A stretch of 64,000 bases of DNA from an uncultured Geobacteraceae bacterium (GTDB lineage Bacteria; Desulfobacterota; Desulfuromonadia; Geobacterales; Pseudopelobacteraceae), in assembly GCA_903876875.1 (NCBI GenBank), contig CAIRBT010000152.1:1-64000 (forward strand), given 5' to 3'. Below, in pieces: positions 44,340 through 54,122 of this stretch. Both the position numbers and the translations under genes were made by a program. The first letter of the stretch is position 1, and each line of letters starts with the position of its first letter. The notes under the pieces are model-generated. The model did not search any database, was not told the origin of the DNA, and saw only the letters and a program-made list of their open reading frames with translations.

Positions 44340-46607
44340 ATGGAGCCGATTGTTACCTACAAAGAGCGCTGCCGCCGTTGTTACTCTTGCGTACGGAGCT
44401 GCCCGGTCAAAGCCATTAAAGTTGACGGCGGCTTTGCCCAGATTATGTATGATCGCTGCATCGGCTGTGGTAACTGCCTGAGCTGTCCCCAAAATGCCAA
44501 GGTGGTTGTGGACCGCATGGTCAAAACCCAGGAGATGCTGGCCTCCGGAGTGCCGGTGGTGGCGGTGCTGGGGAGTTCCTTTCCCGCTTTTTTCCACTCC
44601 CTCCGTGCCGGTCAACTGGTTGCCGCCCTCAAAAGCCTCGGTTTTTGCGAAGTTCATGAGGGGGCCTTCGGGGGGCGTATGATTGCAGAAAGCTATCGAA
44701 AGGCCCTGAGTTCGTCCCACCAGACCCTCATTTCCTCCCACTGCCCCGCCGTGGTCGATCTGATTGAACGACATTACCCGTCGCTGCTTCCCAACATTAT
44801 GCCGGTGGTTTCCCCCATGATCGCCATGGGACGTTTCATTAAGGGAATTCGGGGCAGTGACACCCGGGTGGTCTATATCAGTACCTGTATTGCGGCCAAG
44901 TTTGAAATTCAGGGGGAAATGGCGGGGGCCATTGATGTGGTACTTACCTATCAGGAGATGGAGAATCTCTTTAAAAGCAGGGGAATCACACCTGCCACCC
45001 TGGGCGAGATGCCGTTTAGTGGTATCGATCCGGAGGGGGGGAGGCTGTTTTCCCTCACCGGCGGTCCTTTAAAAGTATTCAATATTGAAACTGATTTTCA
45101 TGACAACGATACCATCTGTGCCGAAGGGGAGGCACACACCATCGGCATAATTCGCGATCTTGCGGCCGGTCGCATCACCCCCTCTTTTGTGGATCTTCGC
45201 TTCTGCGATGGCGGCTGTGTGGACGGCCCGGCACGTGATAAGGGGCTCCACCATTTCTACAAGCGTAAACTGATTCTTGGTCATAACAACAGCCGCCCCC
45301 CCTATGATACCGCTGCCCATTATCATACGGATCCGGTTTTGCCAGATCTGGGGCGTACCTATGCCGATAAGTCGAAAAAACTCCCCACTCCGAGCAAGGA
45401 AGATATTAAGCGCATTTTGCACTCAACCAATAAGTTTACCCAGGGGGATGAACTTAATTGCCGGGCCTGTGGTTATAATACCTGCCGTGAGCATGCGGTC
45501 GCCGTCTTTCAGGGGTTTGCCGATGTTGATATGTGCCTTCCCCGCACTATGCAGGCTATTGTGGAAGAGCGGGGGAGGCTGATACAGAAATTTGAGCTGG
45601 TGCAGCGGGAGCTGGACCGGCAGGCGGGGGATAATCTGATTGTCGGCTCCGACCCGGGGATCAGAGAAGTCATGGAGTTGATTCATCAGGTGGCACCGAC
45701 CCCCACCACCGTGCTGATTCGAGGGGAGACCGGTACCGGCAAGGAGCTGACCGCCCGTGCCATCCACCGCCAGAGTCAGCGTAACGACAAGCCGCTCATG
45801 ACCGTTAACTGCACGACCCTCACCGATTCCCTCCTTGAAAGCGAGCTGTTCGGCCATAAAAAGGGTTCGTTCACCGGTGCCATTGCCGATAAGAAAGGGC
45901 TCTTTGAAGCGGCAAACGGCGGTACCATTTTCCTCGACGAAATCGGTGATATCACCCCGAAATTACAGGCCGAACTGCTGCGGGTGCTGGATATGGGCGA
46001 AGTACGCCCCGTGGGGGGGGTGGTTGCCAAGAAGGTGGATGTGCGCCTCATTGCGGCAACCAACAAAGACCTTGAACTGGGGGTGCGGGATGGGTGGTTC
46101 CGGGAAGATTTGTACTACCGTCTCAACGTGTTCTTCATCCAGCTCCCGCCGCTCCGTGAGCGGGCGGAATCGGTGCCGGCGCTGGCACACCACTTTCTCG
46201 ACAAGGCACGTAAAAAACTGAATAAGGCAATCGCCGGTATTGAAGACCGCGCCGTCAAAGCCATGCAGCACTATGCCTGGCCCGGCAACATCCGCGAAAT
46301 GCAGAATGTGCTTGAGCGTTCTGCCGTGCTGGTGAAGGATGACATTATCCGGCTGGAAAATTTGCCCACCATCTTTACCGAAATTTATAATTCCCACTCC
46401 GGTGGTGAAGTTATCACTGCCCGGGTTTCGTACCGGGACGAACGGGATCAGCAGGTGGAACGCACCGAAAAAACTATTATTCTTCGCTATTTGGAAGAGA
46501 CGGGAGGCAACGTTGCCAAAGCAGCCCGCATGGCCAACCTTCCCCGGCGCTCCTTTTACCGACTGCTCGAAAAACTTGACATTTCAGTCGTCCGACAGCC
46601 AAAATAG
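44340..46607 (+). CDS. Sigma54-dependent activator with ferredoxin, [FeFe]-hydrogenase-like and 4Fe-4S domains
   Basis: A 755-residue protein. Residues 11-21 hold Cx2Cx2Cx3C; residues 40-49 hold a Cx2Cx2Cx2C variant. Residues about 70-345 resemble the H-cluster domain of [FeFe]-hydrogenase with altered motifs: SSHCP (132-136, where the enzyme has TSCCP), STCIAAKFE (Cys183), RFCDGGCVDGP (Cys289, Cys293). A second cluster domain has Cys374, 377, 382 and 399. The AAA+ module has Walker A GETGTGKE and a GSFTGA sigma54-contact loop (509-514). A Fis-type helix-turn-helix ends the protein. It probably senses redox state or H2/CO-like ligands and activates sigma54 promoters; its target is unknown. 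A CheR-PAS gene follows 35 bp later. Confidence 0.92.
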   Translation: MEPIVTYKERCRRCYSCVRSCPVKAIKVDGGFAQIMYDRCIGCGNCLSCPQNAKVVVDRMVKTQEMLASGVPVVAVLGSSFPAFFHSLRAGQLVAALKSLGFCEVHEGAFGGRMIAESYRKALSSSHQTLISSHCPAVVDLIERHYPSLLPNIMPVVSPMIAMGRFIKGIRGSDTRVVYISTCIAAKFEIQGEMAGAIDVVLTYQEMENLFKSRGITPATLGEMPFSGIDPEGGRLFSLTGGPLKVFNIETDFHDNDTICAEGEAHTIGIIRDLAAGRITPSFVDLRFCDGGCVDGPARDKGLHHFYKRKLILGHNNSRPPYDTAAHYHTDPVLPDLGRTYADKSKKLPTPSKEDIKRILHSTNKFTQGDELNCRACGYNTCREHAVAVFQGFADVDMCLPRTMQAIVEERGRLIQKFELVQRELDRQAGDNLIVGSDPGIREVMELIHQVAPTPTTVLIRGETGTGKELTARAIHRQSQRNDKPLMTVNCTTLTDSLLESELFGHKKGSFTGAIADKKGLFEAANGGTIFLDEIGDITPKLQAELLRVLDMGEVRPVGGVVAKKVDVRLIAATNKDLELGVRDGWFREDLYYRLNVFFIQLPPLRERAESVPALAHHFLDKARKKLNKAIAGIEDRAVKAMQHYAWPGNIREMQNVLERSAVLVKDDIIRLENLPTIFTEIYNSHSGGEVITARVSYRDERDQQVERTEKTIILRYLEETGGNVAKAARMANLPRRSFYRLLEKLDISVVRQPK

Positions 46608-46642
46608 CCGATATTCCCGCAACCAAAAATCAGGAGGAGCTT

Positions 46643-48661
46643 GTGTTGGAGCAGCAATCGGATTTCCCCGGTTGTCCTCCTCTCGGTGTCAATCACCTTG
46701 AGGAAAAGGACGATGCAGAGCAGAATAGTTTCGAGAAAATCATCGCCCTGCTAAAGAGCAGGATCAAACATGACTTTTCACTCTACAAGCCCAATTCCAT
46801 CCACCGCAGGATCGAGCGGCGCATGGGGATTCACAAAGTGGCTTCCCTCGGCAGCTATGCCCGGCTGATCCAGCACAATAACCATGAAGTACACCTGCTT
46901 TTTAAGGAACTACTCATTGGTGTGACCAACTTCTTCCGCGATCAGATCATGTGGGATGAGCTGGCCGGTGAGGCTCTGCCAACCATATTCGGAGCGTACC
47001 CCGAAGGGGGAATTGTCCGTGCCTGGTCCTGTGGCTGCTCAACCGGTGAGGAGGCCTATTCTCAGGCAATACTGTTCAGGGAATATCTGGATCGGCTTGC
47101 CCGACCCGAGGATTTTACGCTGCAGATATTCGCCACCGACCTTGATGCCGATGCCATTGAGAGGGCCAGAAGGGGGGTCTTTCCCGCCTCAATCGAAGCT
47201 GATGTGTCTGCTGAACGGCTTACCCGTTTCTTCGTCAAGGAAGAGGATACGTACCGTATTTGCAGTGAAATTCGCGAGATGATTACCTTTGCCCAGCAAA
47301 ACGTGGCAATGGATCCCCCCTTCACCAAGCTGGATATTCTCATCTGCCGTAATCTGCTGATTTATCTTTCCACCGAGTTGCAGCAGAGACTTCTGCCACT
47401 GTTCCACTACAGTCTGAAGCCGGGCGGCCTGCTCTTTTTGGGGAGTGCCGAAACGGTTGGTTCCCAGACCGATTTCTTTTCCGTACCCCACGGTCGTTCC
47501 AAGCTGTTCTGGCGCAACGATATCCCTGCACATAACGTATCGATAGCGTTCCCCGCCCACACGAACTTCAATACCTATGCACCACTACTCCTGGAGTCTC
47601 CCATGAATACGAAAACTGAAAATCTCCAACATCTGGCTGACAGTCTGATCCTTCAGTACTGTTCTACACCGGCAGTCATTACCACCGATCAGGGTGATAT
47701 TGTGTACATCAGCGGCAAAACCGGCAAATATCTGGAGCCGGCGGCCGGCAAGGCCAATATGAATATCTTTGCCATGATTCGGGAGGGTCTCCGCTATGAA
47801 CTGGGCACCGCCTTCAATAAAGTGTTGCAGCAGCGCGAACCGGTGACCATGCAAGGCACGCTTACTGATACTCACAATCTCATACAGACCGTTGATCTGT
47901 TGCTCGTGAAGATCGAGGCACCGGACACGCTCCGGGGAATGGTGTTGATTTCTTTCAAGGACGTTGCGCCGCCATCAAAGGTGCGGCGGAGAAAAACGGG
48001 AACCCTGGCCGAGCGTATACATAGTGAAGAGTATGAGCAGGAACTTTTGAAATCCCGTGAGGAGTTGCGCACCACCCGTGAGGAGATGCAGACTACCCAC
48101 GAAGAGTTGAAATCAACCAATGAAGAGTTGCAGTCCACCAATGAAGAGCTGCAATCAACCAATGAAGAGCTGACCACCTCGAAAGAGGAGATGCAGTCGA
48201 TGAATGAGGAGCTTCAGAGCGTGAACGCCGAGCAGGCCATCCGACTAGAAGAGTACATGCGGGTCAACAATGACATGGAAAACCTGCTGAACAGCACCGA
48301 GATCGTCACGGTTTTTCTGGACAACCATCTCCAGGTCAGGAGATTCACCACCGGTGCCAACCGGTTATTCAAACTGATTCCAGGCGATATAGGCAGATCC
48401 CTCACCGATATCGTCTCGGATCTTAATTACCCCAATTTATACGATCATGTGCAGGATGTGCTGAGAAAGCTGATTTCGGTAGAAAGCCAGGCTTCCACAC
48501 TAGACGGACGCTTCTACATGGTCAGGATCATGCCGTACCGCACCCTGCACAAGGCTATTGACGGGGTCGTGATTACCTGCATTGACATTACTGCCACCAA
48601 AAAAGTTGAAAATGCCCTGCGGGATGAGATAGCGAAGCTGAAGGCGCAGATTACCGGCTGA
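46643..48661 (+). CDS. CheR-type methyltransferase fused to PAS domains (no CheB)
   Basis: A 672-residue protein starting at GTG (AGGAGG 5 bp upstream). Order: CheR N-terminal helical domain, SAM-binding methyltransferase core (WSCGCSTGEEAYS, DILICRNLLIYL), a PAS domain (about 335-415), a long coiled coil of TNEELQS-type repeats (about 465-530), and a C-terminal PAS domain. Many relatives are CheB-CheR-PAS fusions with a kinase; here the CheB methylesterase and kinase parts are absent, and the protein ends naturally after the PAS. It may methylate a receptor or a coiled-coil partner. Probably co-transcribed with the iron-sulfur sigma54 activator. Confidence 0.88.
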   Translation: MLEQQSDFPGCPPLGVNHLEEKDDAEQNSFEKIIALLKSRIKHDFSLYKPNSIHRRIERRMGIHKVASLGSYARLIQHNNHEVHLLFKELLIGVTNFFRDQIMWDELAGEALPTIFGAYPEGGIVRAWSCGCSTGEEAYSQAILFREYLDRLARPEDFTLQIFATDLDADAIERARRGVFPASIEADVSAERLTRFFVKEEDTYRICSEIREMITFAQQNVAMDPPFTKLDILICRNLLIYLSTELQQRLLPLFHYSLKPGGLLFLGSAETVGSQTDFFSVPHGRSKLFWRNDIPAHNVSIAFPAHTNFNTYAPLLLESPMNTKTENLQHLADSLILQYCSTPAVITTDQGDIVYISGKTGKYLEPAAGKANMNIFAMIREGLRYELGTAFNKVLQQREPVTMQGTLTDTHNLIQTVDLLLVKIEAPDTLRGMVLISFKDVAPPSKVRRRKTGTLAERIHSEEYEQELLKSREELRTTREEMQTTHEELKSTNEELQSTNEELQSTNEELTTSKEEMQSMNEELQSVNAEQAIRLEEYMRVNNDMENLLNSTEIVTVFLDNHLQVRRFTTGANRLFKLIPGDIGRSLTDIVSDLNYPNLYDHVQDVLRKLISVESQASTLDGRFYMVRIMPYRTLHKAIDGVVITCIDITATKKVENALRDEIAKLKAQITG

Positions 48662-48682
48662 AGCGACGGTGACGGCAGCCCA

Positions 48683-48719
48683 CCTCCCGAACCCCGCCTG
48701 TCAAAGGGGGGTCGGGGGG
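48683..48719. terminator. GC-rich hairpin between convergent genes
   Basis: CCCGAACCCC pairs with GGGGTCGGG, with one bulged base, in the 91-bp space between convergent stops. No U-tract follows on either strand, so terminator function is uncertain. Confidence 0.4.
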
Positions 48720-48752
48720 AATAGAAGAGATCAGTGAGTTACAAAACGGTCG

Positions 48753-51700
48753 TCACTGTATTTCGAAATGTAACAACTCAACAAAATTATAGCTGTTTCT
48801 GTTGTGAGCTTTGTCGTATACCTCCATTGCCTGCAGTCCCCAGATGCCGGGGGGCGACCCTTTCGGCAACACGACGCTGATTTCATAGCGTTTCCACGCA
48901 ACGGGATCCCCCACAAAGAACGTCGTGTAGAAGTTGTCATGGTAGTGATACTGGAAATGTGAGATCCCCTGGGGGTCAAGGAGCCGGTAGTTCACTAATC
49001 CCAGCCCGGATTTATCGTCGCGGGCGTAATAGACGATAGATACCAGTGTCTCACCATCAGGGGCAGCTGGATTGGTCGGCGTTGCGGCTACCGTAATCCG
49101 GTTCAAATCGAGCTCCGGCGGCGTAATATCGGGGTTGCCGGGAGTTACAAACACTGACTTACGAGCCTCGTCTTTGGGCGACGCAGAAAACATCTGATCC
49201 CCCATATTGCCCGCTTGATCGGTCATGAGGATATACGGTACGCCGTAATACCCCGGAGCAAAATATTCGGTTATAACGAATTCCACCCGGGCGGTTTTTG
49301 TTGTTGCATTGTAGGTTCCATAGTTTTCCAGCCGATACGCTCCGGAATCGGGGTTGGTGACCTGGGCATAGACCGGTGAGCCATCCCTCATCTGATTATT
49401 CTCATTAACCTGCCAGGTTACGACCAGTTTCTGTATGTCGTGACCATCCACCGTCTCAGGGGGTGTCAGGGTGAGGACCAGGGAATTAGCAACATATTTT
49501 GGTTTAACGGTATCTTCAAGCGGGTTGTTTACATACAACTTCCAGCCAAAATCATTTTCACCTTCAAATCTCTGGTTGCCAACCTGGTCAGTGACAACAA
49601 TCTGGTCGGTGATCCAGAGTCCCCCCTTGGCATATTTACTAATGGTGAAGGATCCCCGGAGAATGGAACCGTTGGCATTCACCGGGCTCATGTAGAAATC
49701 ATAATAGGTGCCGATTTCACTCAATACCCGTGCAAAGGCATACTGTGCCCCGTCAAAAACATTGTCAATCACGTTCAGCTCGACTTCCACGGTGATCACT
49801 TTGTCCTCAGTGCCGGCACCGCTCTCCTTGATATCAATCCGCTTAATTTTTCCCGGATAGTTGTAGTCGGGGAACAGGTTCAATACGGTAAAGGTCAAAT
49901 CCTCGCGTATTTTCGCAACATAGAGATCCCCGTTCATAATGCGATCCCGGATAAACTCATACTTGGGGAGAGAGCGGGACTTCAGCAGATCTGGATTAAG
50001 CACGTAATAGGCGATAGATTCCGCCATATCCTCATCTGGATTATGTTTGTGCGCATAGGCGGTTACGAACTCCGTGGTCTTGGTGGTGGACCAGCCATCG
50101 GGGTCGTTCGGATTAAGATACCATCCCCCCACGGCAATCCAGTCATTCTTGATGTCAGAGGTGAACAGATTTGCCCACATAAAATGGGCTTTTTCATGAA
50201 TGACCAGCCGATGCATGTCTGTCACATCCGTGATGAACGCCGTATCCATGAATTCAATATAGCTGTCACTTTGTGCCGTGGGCCAGGAAACGGCCGCAGC
50301 CTGGGGGTACACCGGATGGGGCATACCGTCAAGCCGTCTGACGAGATATTTTAACCCCTTTACCACATGGAATCCGGTAGGCATCTCTTCAAACATGTTG
50401 ATGATGCTGACCAGCTCAGCCGGATGAAAACTCTGGAATCTGTTTGAATCTTCTTTGGTAGTTGCTGCGGTCAGCGCGGTGTAGTTGGGCACAACGGTTG
50501 TGCAGCCATACCGATCATTGAGGATTTTTTCAACAGCAGCGCTGTTTGTCCCGGCATCCGTAACATACTGTACCAGCGCGTGGTGCAGTTTTTGGGAGAA
50601 GAATTTCCCCTTCAGGCCATCCAGCAGAACCAGTTTCGGTGTTGCGTAGACGAAGGCGGCGGAAGAGATGGCGACCATAACGCCATCGCTCTGCGTGGTG
50701 ATCTGGATATCATTGGGGAGGAAGTCGTTGGTAAGTACCCACTTTGACGGGACGAGTGCCTGAGCCGCATAGGAATTTCTCACTGCTTGTGGAATAGACT
50801 TCATGGTTTCCAACAGGCGGTAGGCAAGTTCCTGGTTCCACTGCACACTGTCATTACTCAGGACAATATTATAGTCATGCTGCAGTTTCTCGGCGGCGGC
50901 CAGATCAATGACTTCCAGGGTACCATTACGGAAGGTGATCTGCGGTTTTTGATTAATGTAGGCCGATTGCTGATAGCCGGAGCGACTGACGTCCTGCTCC
51001 CAATGGTAGGAAAAGGTTGAGCTGTCCATTTTAGTAACGACGAAAGCCGCCGGGACATCGGTCGTCAGCCCCACACGTTTTGCCACACCCCGGGCAACAA
51101 TGACATCCCGGGCACTCCCGGAGGCATAGCCGTTAATATCTATTTTCAGGAAGTATGTGCCATCCGGTACGTTGTCAAAGGAGAATGTTCCGTCGGCCAG
51201 TGTCAGAGCTGAATTTAAATAGCCGTCATTCCCGAGGATGACAGTCGCTTTATCCCCTGTCGTCAGACCGGTAACCTTGCCGGTGACTTTGCCATCGGTG
51301 GAAGTGATGGCTGCATTGGTTTGCAAGGAGGTCACGCTCACGGTAGCGGCCGCACTATTTACTTTGCCATCATTGACAATCAGGCTGAAAGTATAGGTAC
51401 CCACTGCATCTGCAGTAAATGTGGGGGAGACAGCCGTGGCACTTGAAAGGGAGGCCGTACTTCCGACCGGTGTTGCAACAGTGCTCCAACTGTAGGTAAG
51501 GGGATCCCCATTGGCATCACTGCTGCCGCTGCCATTCAGGGTCACCACTGTGCCGGCAAAGACACTCTGTGCCGTACCGGCATTTGATACGGGCACGGCA
51601 TTGGCGGAAATCAAGCCAAGAAACGTATTAATTGTCCGCTGGATTTCGGCAATGCTTACGCTGCCGGACACATCCTCGTCAACACATGAGGCGACCGGTT

Positions 51701-51842
51701 GCCGTCCGAGGAACATGTTGACCGCAGACTGCACTTCAGAAATATCAACGTGTCCATCCTGATTACAGTCACCTATTGCATAGCAATTGGAACTCAAAGC
51801 CACGACGCATAAAAAGACCGCCAACATAAGTTTAGAGTACAT
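48753..51842 (-). CDS. Secreted dockerin-bearing HExxH metalloprotease-like protein
   Basis: A 1029-residue protein from the ATG at 51842 (AAGGAG upstream; an in-frame start at 51899 lacks this). Order: signal peptide, type I dockerin at the N-terminus (residues 24-76; DCNQDGHVDISEVQSAVNMF, then DEDVSGSVSIAEIQRTINTF), a PKD domain (about 80-175), a carboxypeptidase-regulatory-like beta domain (about 178-260), and a large domain with HEKAH (549-553) and a downstream Glu in DEDMAESI (near 605) fitting a gluzincin. C-terminal beta-sandwich segments follow. The dockerin should bind a cohesin, and two cohesin genes are adjacent. Substrate unknown. Confidence 0.85.
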   Translation of the reverse strand: MYSKLMLAVFLCVVALSSNCYAIGDCNQDGHVDISEVQSAVNMFLGRQPVASCVDEDVSGSVSIAEIQRTINTFLGLISANAVPVSNAGTAQSVFAGTVVTLNGSGSSDANGDPLTYSWSTVATPVGSTASLSSATAVSPTFTADAVGTYTFSLIVNDGKVNSAAATVSVTSLQTNAAITSTDGKVTGKVTGLTTGDKATVILGNDGYLNSALTLADGTFSFDNVPDGTYFLKIDINGYASGSARDVIVARGVAKRVGLTTDVPAAFVVTKMDSSTFSYHWEQDVSRSGYQQSAYINQKPQITFRNGTLEVIDLAAAEKLQHDYNIVLSNDSVQWNQELAYRLLETMKSIPQAVRNSYAAQALVPSKWVLTNDFLPNDIQITTQSDGVMVAISSAAFVYATPKLVLLDGLKGKFFSQKLHHALVQYVTDAGTNSAAVEKILNDRYGCTTVVPNYTALTAATTKEDSNRFQSFHPAELVSIINMFEEMPTGFHVVKGLKYLVRRLDGMPHPVYPQAAAVSWPTAQSDSYIEFMDTAFITDVTDMHRLVIHEKAHFMWANLFTSDIKNDWIAVGGWYLNPNDPDGWSTTKTTEFVTAYAHKHNPDEDMAESIAYYVLNPDLLKSRSLPKYEFIRDRIMNGDLYVAKIREDLTFTVLNLFPDYNYPGKIKRIDIKESGAGTEDKVITVEVELNVIDNVFDGAQYAFARVLSEIGTYYDFYMSPVNANGSILRGSFTISKYAKGGLWITDQIVVTDQVGNQRFEGENDFGWKLYVNNPLEDTVKPKYVANSLVLTLTPPETVDGHDIQKLVVTWQVNENNQMRDGSPVYAQVTNPDSGAYRLENYGTYNATTKTARVEFVITEYFAPGYYGVPYILMTDQAGNMGDQMFSASPKDEARKSVFVTPGNPDITPPELDLNRITVAATPTNPAAPDGETLVSIVYYARDDKSGLGLVNYRLLDPQGISHFQYHYHDNFYTTFFVGDPVAWKRYEISVVLPKGSPPGIWGLQAMEVYDKAHNRNSYNFVELLHFEIQ

Positions 51843-51902
51843 TTTCAATCTCCTTGCCCTCTCTGCCGCGGAGGGATGCCGAAAGTTCCTCTGGCACAAG
51901 CA

Positions 51903-53093
51903 TCAATTGTTCGCTATTTCTACCCGTACATCTACTCCGGAAAGCTGAACGCCATCTTTGTCAAGTGCATACACCGACGGATTACTAACAGCAACGGAAG
52001 CTGGTTCGGTACTGGTGAGAGTGGCAAACGTAACGCCACTTGCATCTGGAGAGAAGCCCGTGCCGATGACATATGTCAGCTTCAACGTAGAGTTTTTTGA
52101 TGTGCCATTTATAATCCCACCACTGATTTTAGATAGAACCGAACCGGTCGCGACAGTTCCAGAGGCATTTGCTGTGAGCGACATGCCCGGTATTGCAAAC
52201 TGAAGACCATAGATTCGAGTGGCAGGATCACCGGTTACTTTCAGGTCATATTTTGTAATCTGCAAGTTTGCGGTGGCATTGTTCAAAGCATCAGCCGACA
52301 CGACGTTACTCAGCGCATCTTTCAACTCCGGTGCTGTTATGGCGACGGTCGGCGTATTATTGCTCCCGGAACCGGCAGTGACGCGGATACCATTACTGAA
52401 CTGTGTCAGGGCGGCCGGGAGATACGCCTGCAACAGTTCAGCGGTTACCGTAGCGGGTACTGTTCCGCTACTGGTTGCAGCATACTGGGCAGTGTAGTCC
52501 GACATTTTTACCAGTGCCACAGCGTAACTGTTCTCCTTGCTATTTGAATTCATGTTTGCAGCGATGGGAACGGCAGGGATAGTTTTCGTCACGTCCACCA
52601 GACCGAACAACTGAGCCACTCCCTGATTATTTCGGGTAATCGCATCGCTGCTCATTCCGTCCTGGATCGCCCTGTTAGCTGCTATATCGGTCAGTGGTGT
52701 TACCGGCACGATAATACCATTGGTAATGGCAGACGGGGGAATGACCGCCTTGAGCGGTGCGCTTTCCGAAACGACAATAATCTTGTGGGTTGCTTCATCG
52801 GTATAATACCCGGACACCATTATTTTGAGCGGCCCTCTATAGCTGCCGATATTGACAGAGAAGGCCCCCCTCGGACTGGAAAAATCTTTAAATGGGGTGA
52901 CAGTGAACTCCGTATTGTTTACACCGGAGTACCCCTTAAACGCCACCTTGCCCTTGGTGAACGTTCCTGCCTGAACCACCCCGTTCACGACAGTTCCCGG
53001 TGAACTGCCGCCACCACCACCGCCACTACAGGCGGAGATCACCCCAGAGATTGCCACCAATGCAGTCATTGTAACGACATGAATTATTTTCAT
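51903..53093 (-). CDS. Putative surface lipoprotein
   Basis: A 396-residue protein from the ATG at 53093. The signal peptide ends in a lipobox (VISAC, Cys22), followed by six glycines, so it is probably lipidated. The rest is Ser/Thr/Ala-rich; its N-terminal part looks like a beta-sandwich (KVAFKGYSGVNNTEFTVTPF). No catalytic motif is seen. It sits between the cohesin gene (44 bp) and the dockerin protease gene (60 bp) in one direction, so it could anchor or scaffold that complex; that is inference. Confidence 0.8.
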   Translation of the reverse strand: MKIIHVVTMTALVAISGVISACSGGGGGGSSPGTVVNGVVQAGTFTKGKVAFKGYSGVNNTEFTVTPFKDFSSPRGAFSVNIGSYRGPLKIMVSGYYTDEATHKIIVVSESAPLKAVIPPSAITNGIIVPVTPLTDIAANRAIQDGMSSDAITRNNQGVAQLFGLVDVTKTIPAVPIAANMNSNSKENSYAVALVKMSDYTAQYAATSSGTVPATVTAELLQAYLPAALTQFSNGIRVTAGSGSNNTPTVAITAPELKDALSNVVSADALNNATANLQITKYDLKVTGDPATRIYGLQFAIPGMSLTANASGTVATGSVLSKISGGIINGTSKNSTLKLTYVIGTGFSPDASGVTFATLTSTEPASVAVSNPSVYALDKDGVQLSGVDVRVEIANN

Positions 53094-53137
53094 ATATACC
53101 ACACCCTTTACGCTAAAATTCACTCTGTACATCCCGT

Positions 53138-53839
53138 TTACCAACTAATGCCATTGAGATCACCAACCACCAACCTCAGGAGCACAATCACATCGCTGAG
53201 GTCGATTTTTCCGTCCATTTTCGGCAAACCGTTACTGAGCGGACCGACGTCAAGTCTTTGAAAATCCGGATCGCTCTTTTCGATAGTTTCTATTTCAGCT
53301 GCGCTACGAAGAGCACGGAGGGCATCGAATATGGTAAAAGTCAGGGGATTAATTACGCCATTAACTCCGGAAGCAACGACATCATATCCATCGGGATCAG
53401 CTCCGTCTGACACATTGGTGAGAGTGAGAGGGGTGGTAGCATGTGCAGCAATCGTGAAGGTGACATACGCGACCACTCCATCACCGATGGCACTATACCC
53501 CGCAACATCAAAAACACCTATGCGTAACAACCCGCTTGAGGGGAGACTCTGTACAATCGTTTTTCCCGCATCATTACCTGCCGGGCCGATAACAGCGGCG
53601 ATCGGCTTTGGTGGTTTGGCACTGTTCATCGGGATTGACAGGTAGTTGGCGTTGAAGCCAATATCCATACTCAAGGCCGAAAGGCGCGCACCATTGGTAC
53701 GGAGGGTTACCGGTACGGTAACGGTCTGTCCCGGTGCTCCGCTGAGTGAACCAACACTCACTGTGGGGAATGTCGTTGCGACAGCGGAGGTAACTGTTCC
53801 AAAAAGCAGTAACGCACAAAGTACGATCAATAATTTCAT
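53138..53839 (-). CDS. Secreted cohesin-domain protein with C-terminal half-dockerin-like motif
   Basis: A 233-residue protein. I chose ATG 53839 over GTG 53845 because GGGGG is better placed. It has a signal peptide (MKLLIVLCALLLFGTVTSAVA), then a cohesin-like beta-sandwich (VSVGSLSGAPGQTVTVPVTL, LSALSMDIGFN, LRIGVFDVAG, IGDGVVAYVTFTI). It ends with a single dockerin-like calcium motif (KMDGKIDLSDVIVLLRLVVG). The cohesin aligns with the one in the divergent protease gene at 54123-56384. It opens an operon with the lipoprotein and the dockerin protease. Confidence 0.85.
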   Translation of the reverse strand: MKLLIVLCALLLFGTVTSAVATTFPTVSVGSLSGAPGQTVTVPVTLRTNGARLSALSMDIGFNANYLSIPMNSAKPPKPIAAVIGPAGNDAGKTIVQSLPSSGLLRIGVFDVAGYSAIGDGVVAYVTFTIAAHATTPLTLTNVSDGADPDGYDVVASGVNGVINPLTFTIFDALRALRSAAEIETIEKSDPDFQRLDVGPLSNGLPKMDGKIDLSDVIVLLRLVVGDLNGISW

Positions 53840-54122
53840 TTTCACATGACCCCCGGCAGGCAGTTTACATTAATTTAGCCTTATTACTATTGCTTAAAAT
53901 TGTCAATAGCCTTTTCAGGTGATATACTGTTTCACGACTGATAAATATGACGTTATCATACGACATTCAAAGTAAGGTCGGCACAGCGACTCACCTGACC
54001 GCGACACTGCAACATTGACTTGCGTATATCTATCAAAATGCCTTATTGTGTCAAATTAAAAGTGCGAGAGAAATCTCCCCAGCATTTTGTCCTTAACTCA
54101 CCGTTTTAAGGAGTGCCTACCG
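53840..54122. other. Divergent promoter region of the cohesin/dockerin genes
   Basis: A 283-bp AT-rich stretch separates the divergently transcribed cohesin operon and the cohesin-dockerin protease gene. It must contain both promoters. A TTGACT at about 54015 could be a -35 for the plus-strand gene, but no good -10 is correctly spaced. I found no riboswitch-like core or long palindrome. Confidence 0.45.

Noticed and set aside
49440..50354. A 304-codon plus-strand frame opposite the dockerin protease
   Set aside because: The opposite strand encodes a protein with signal peptide, dockerin and HExxH motif in frame; this frame has no recognisable features.
53840..54122. Cyclic-di-GMP riboswitch in front of the cohesin/dockerin genes
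   Set aside because: Such switches are common before surface protein genes in Geobacter-like genomes, but I could not find the conserved core on either strand.
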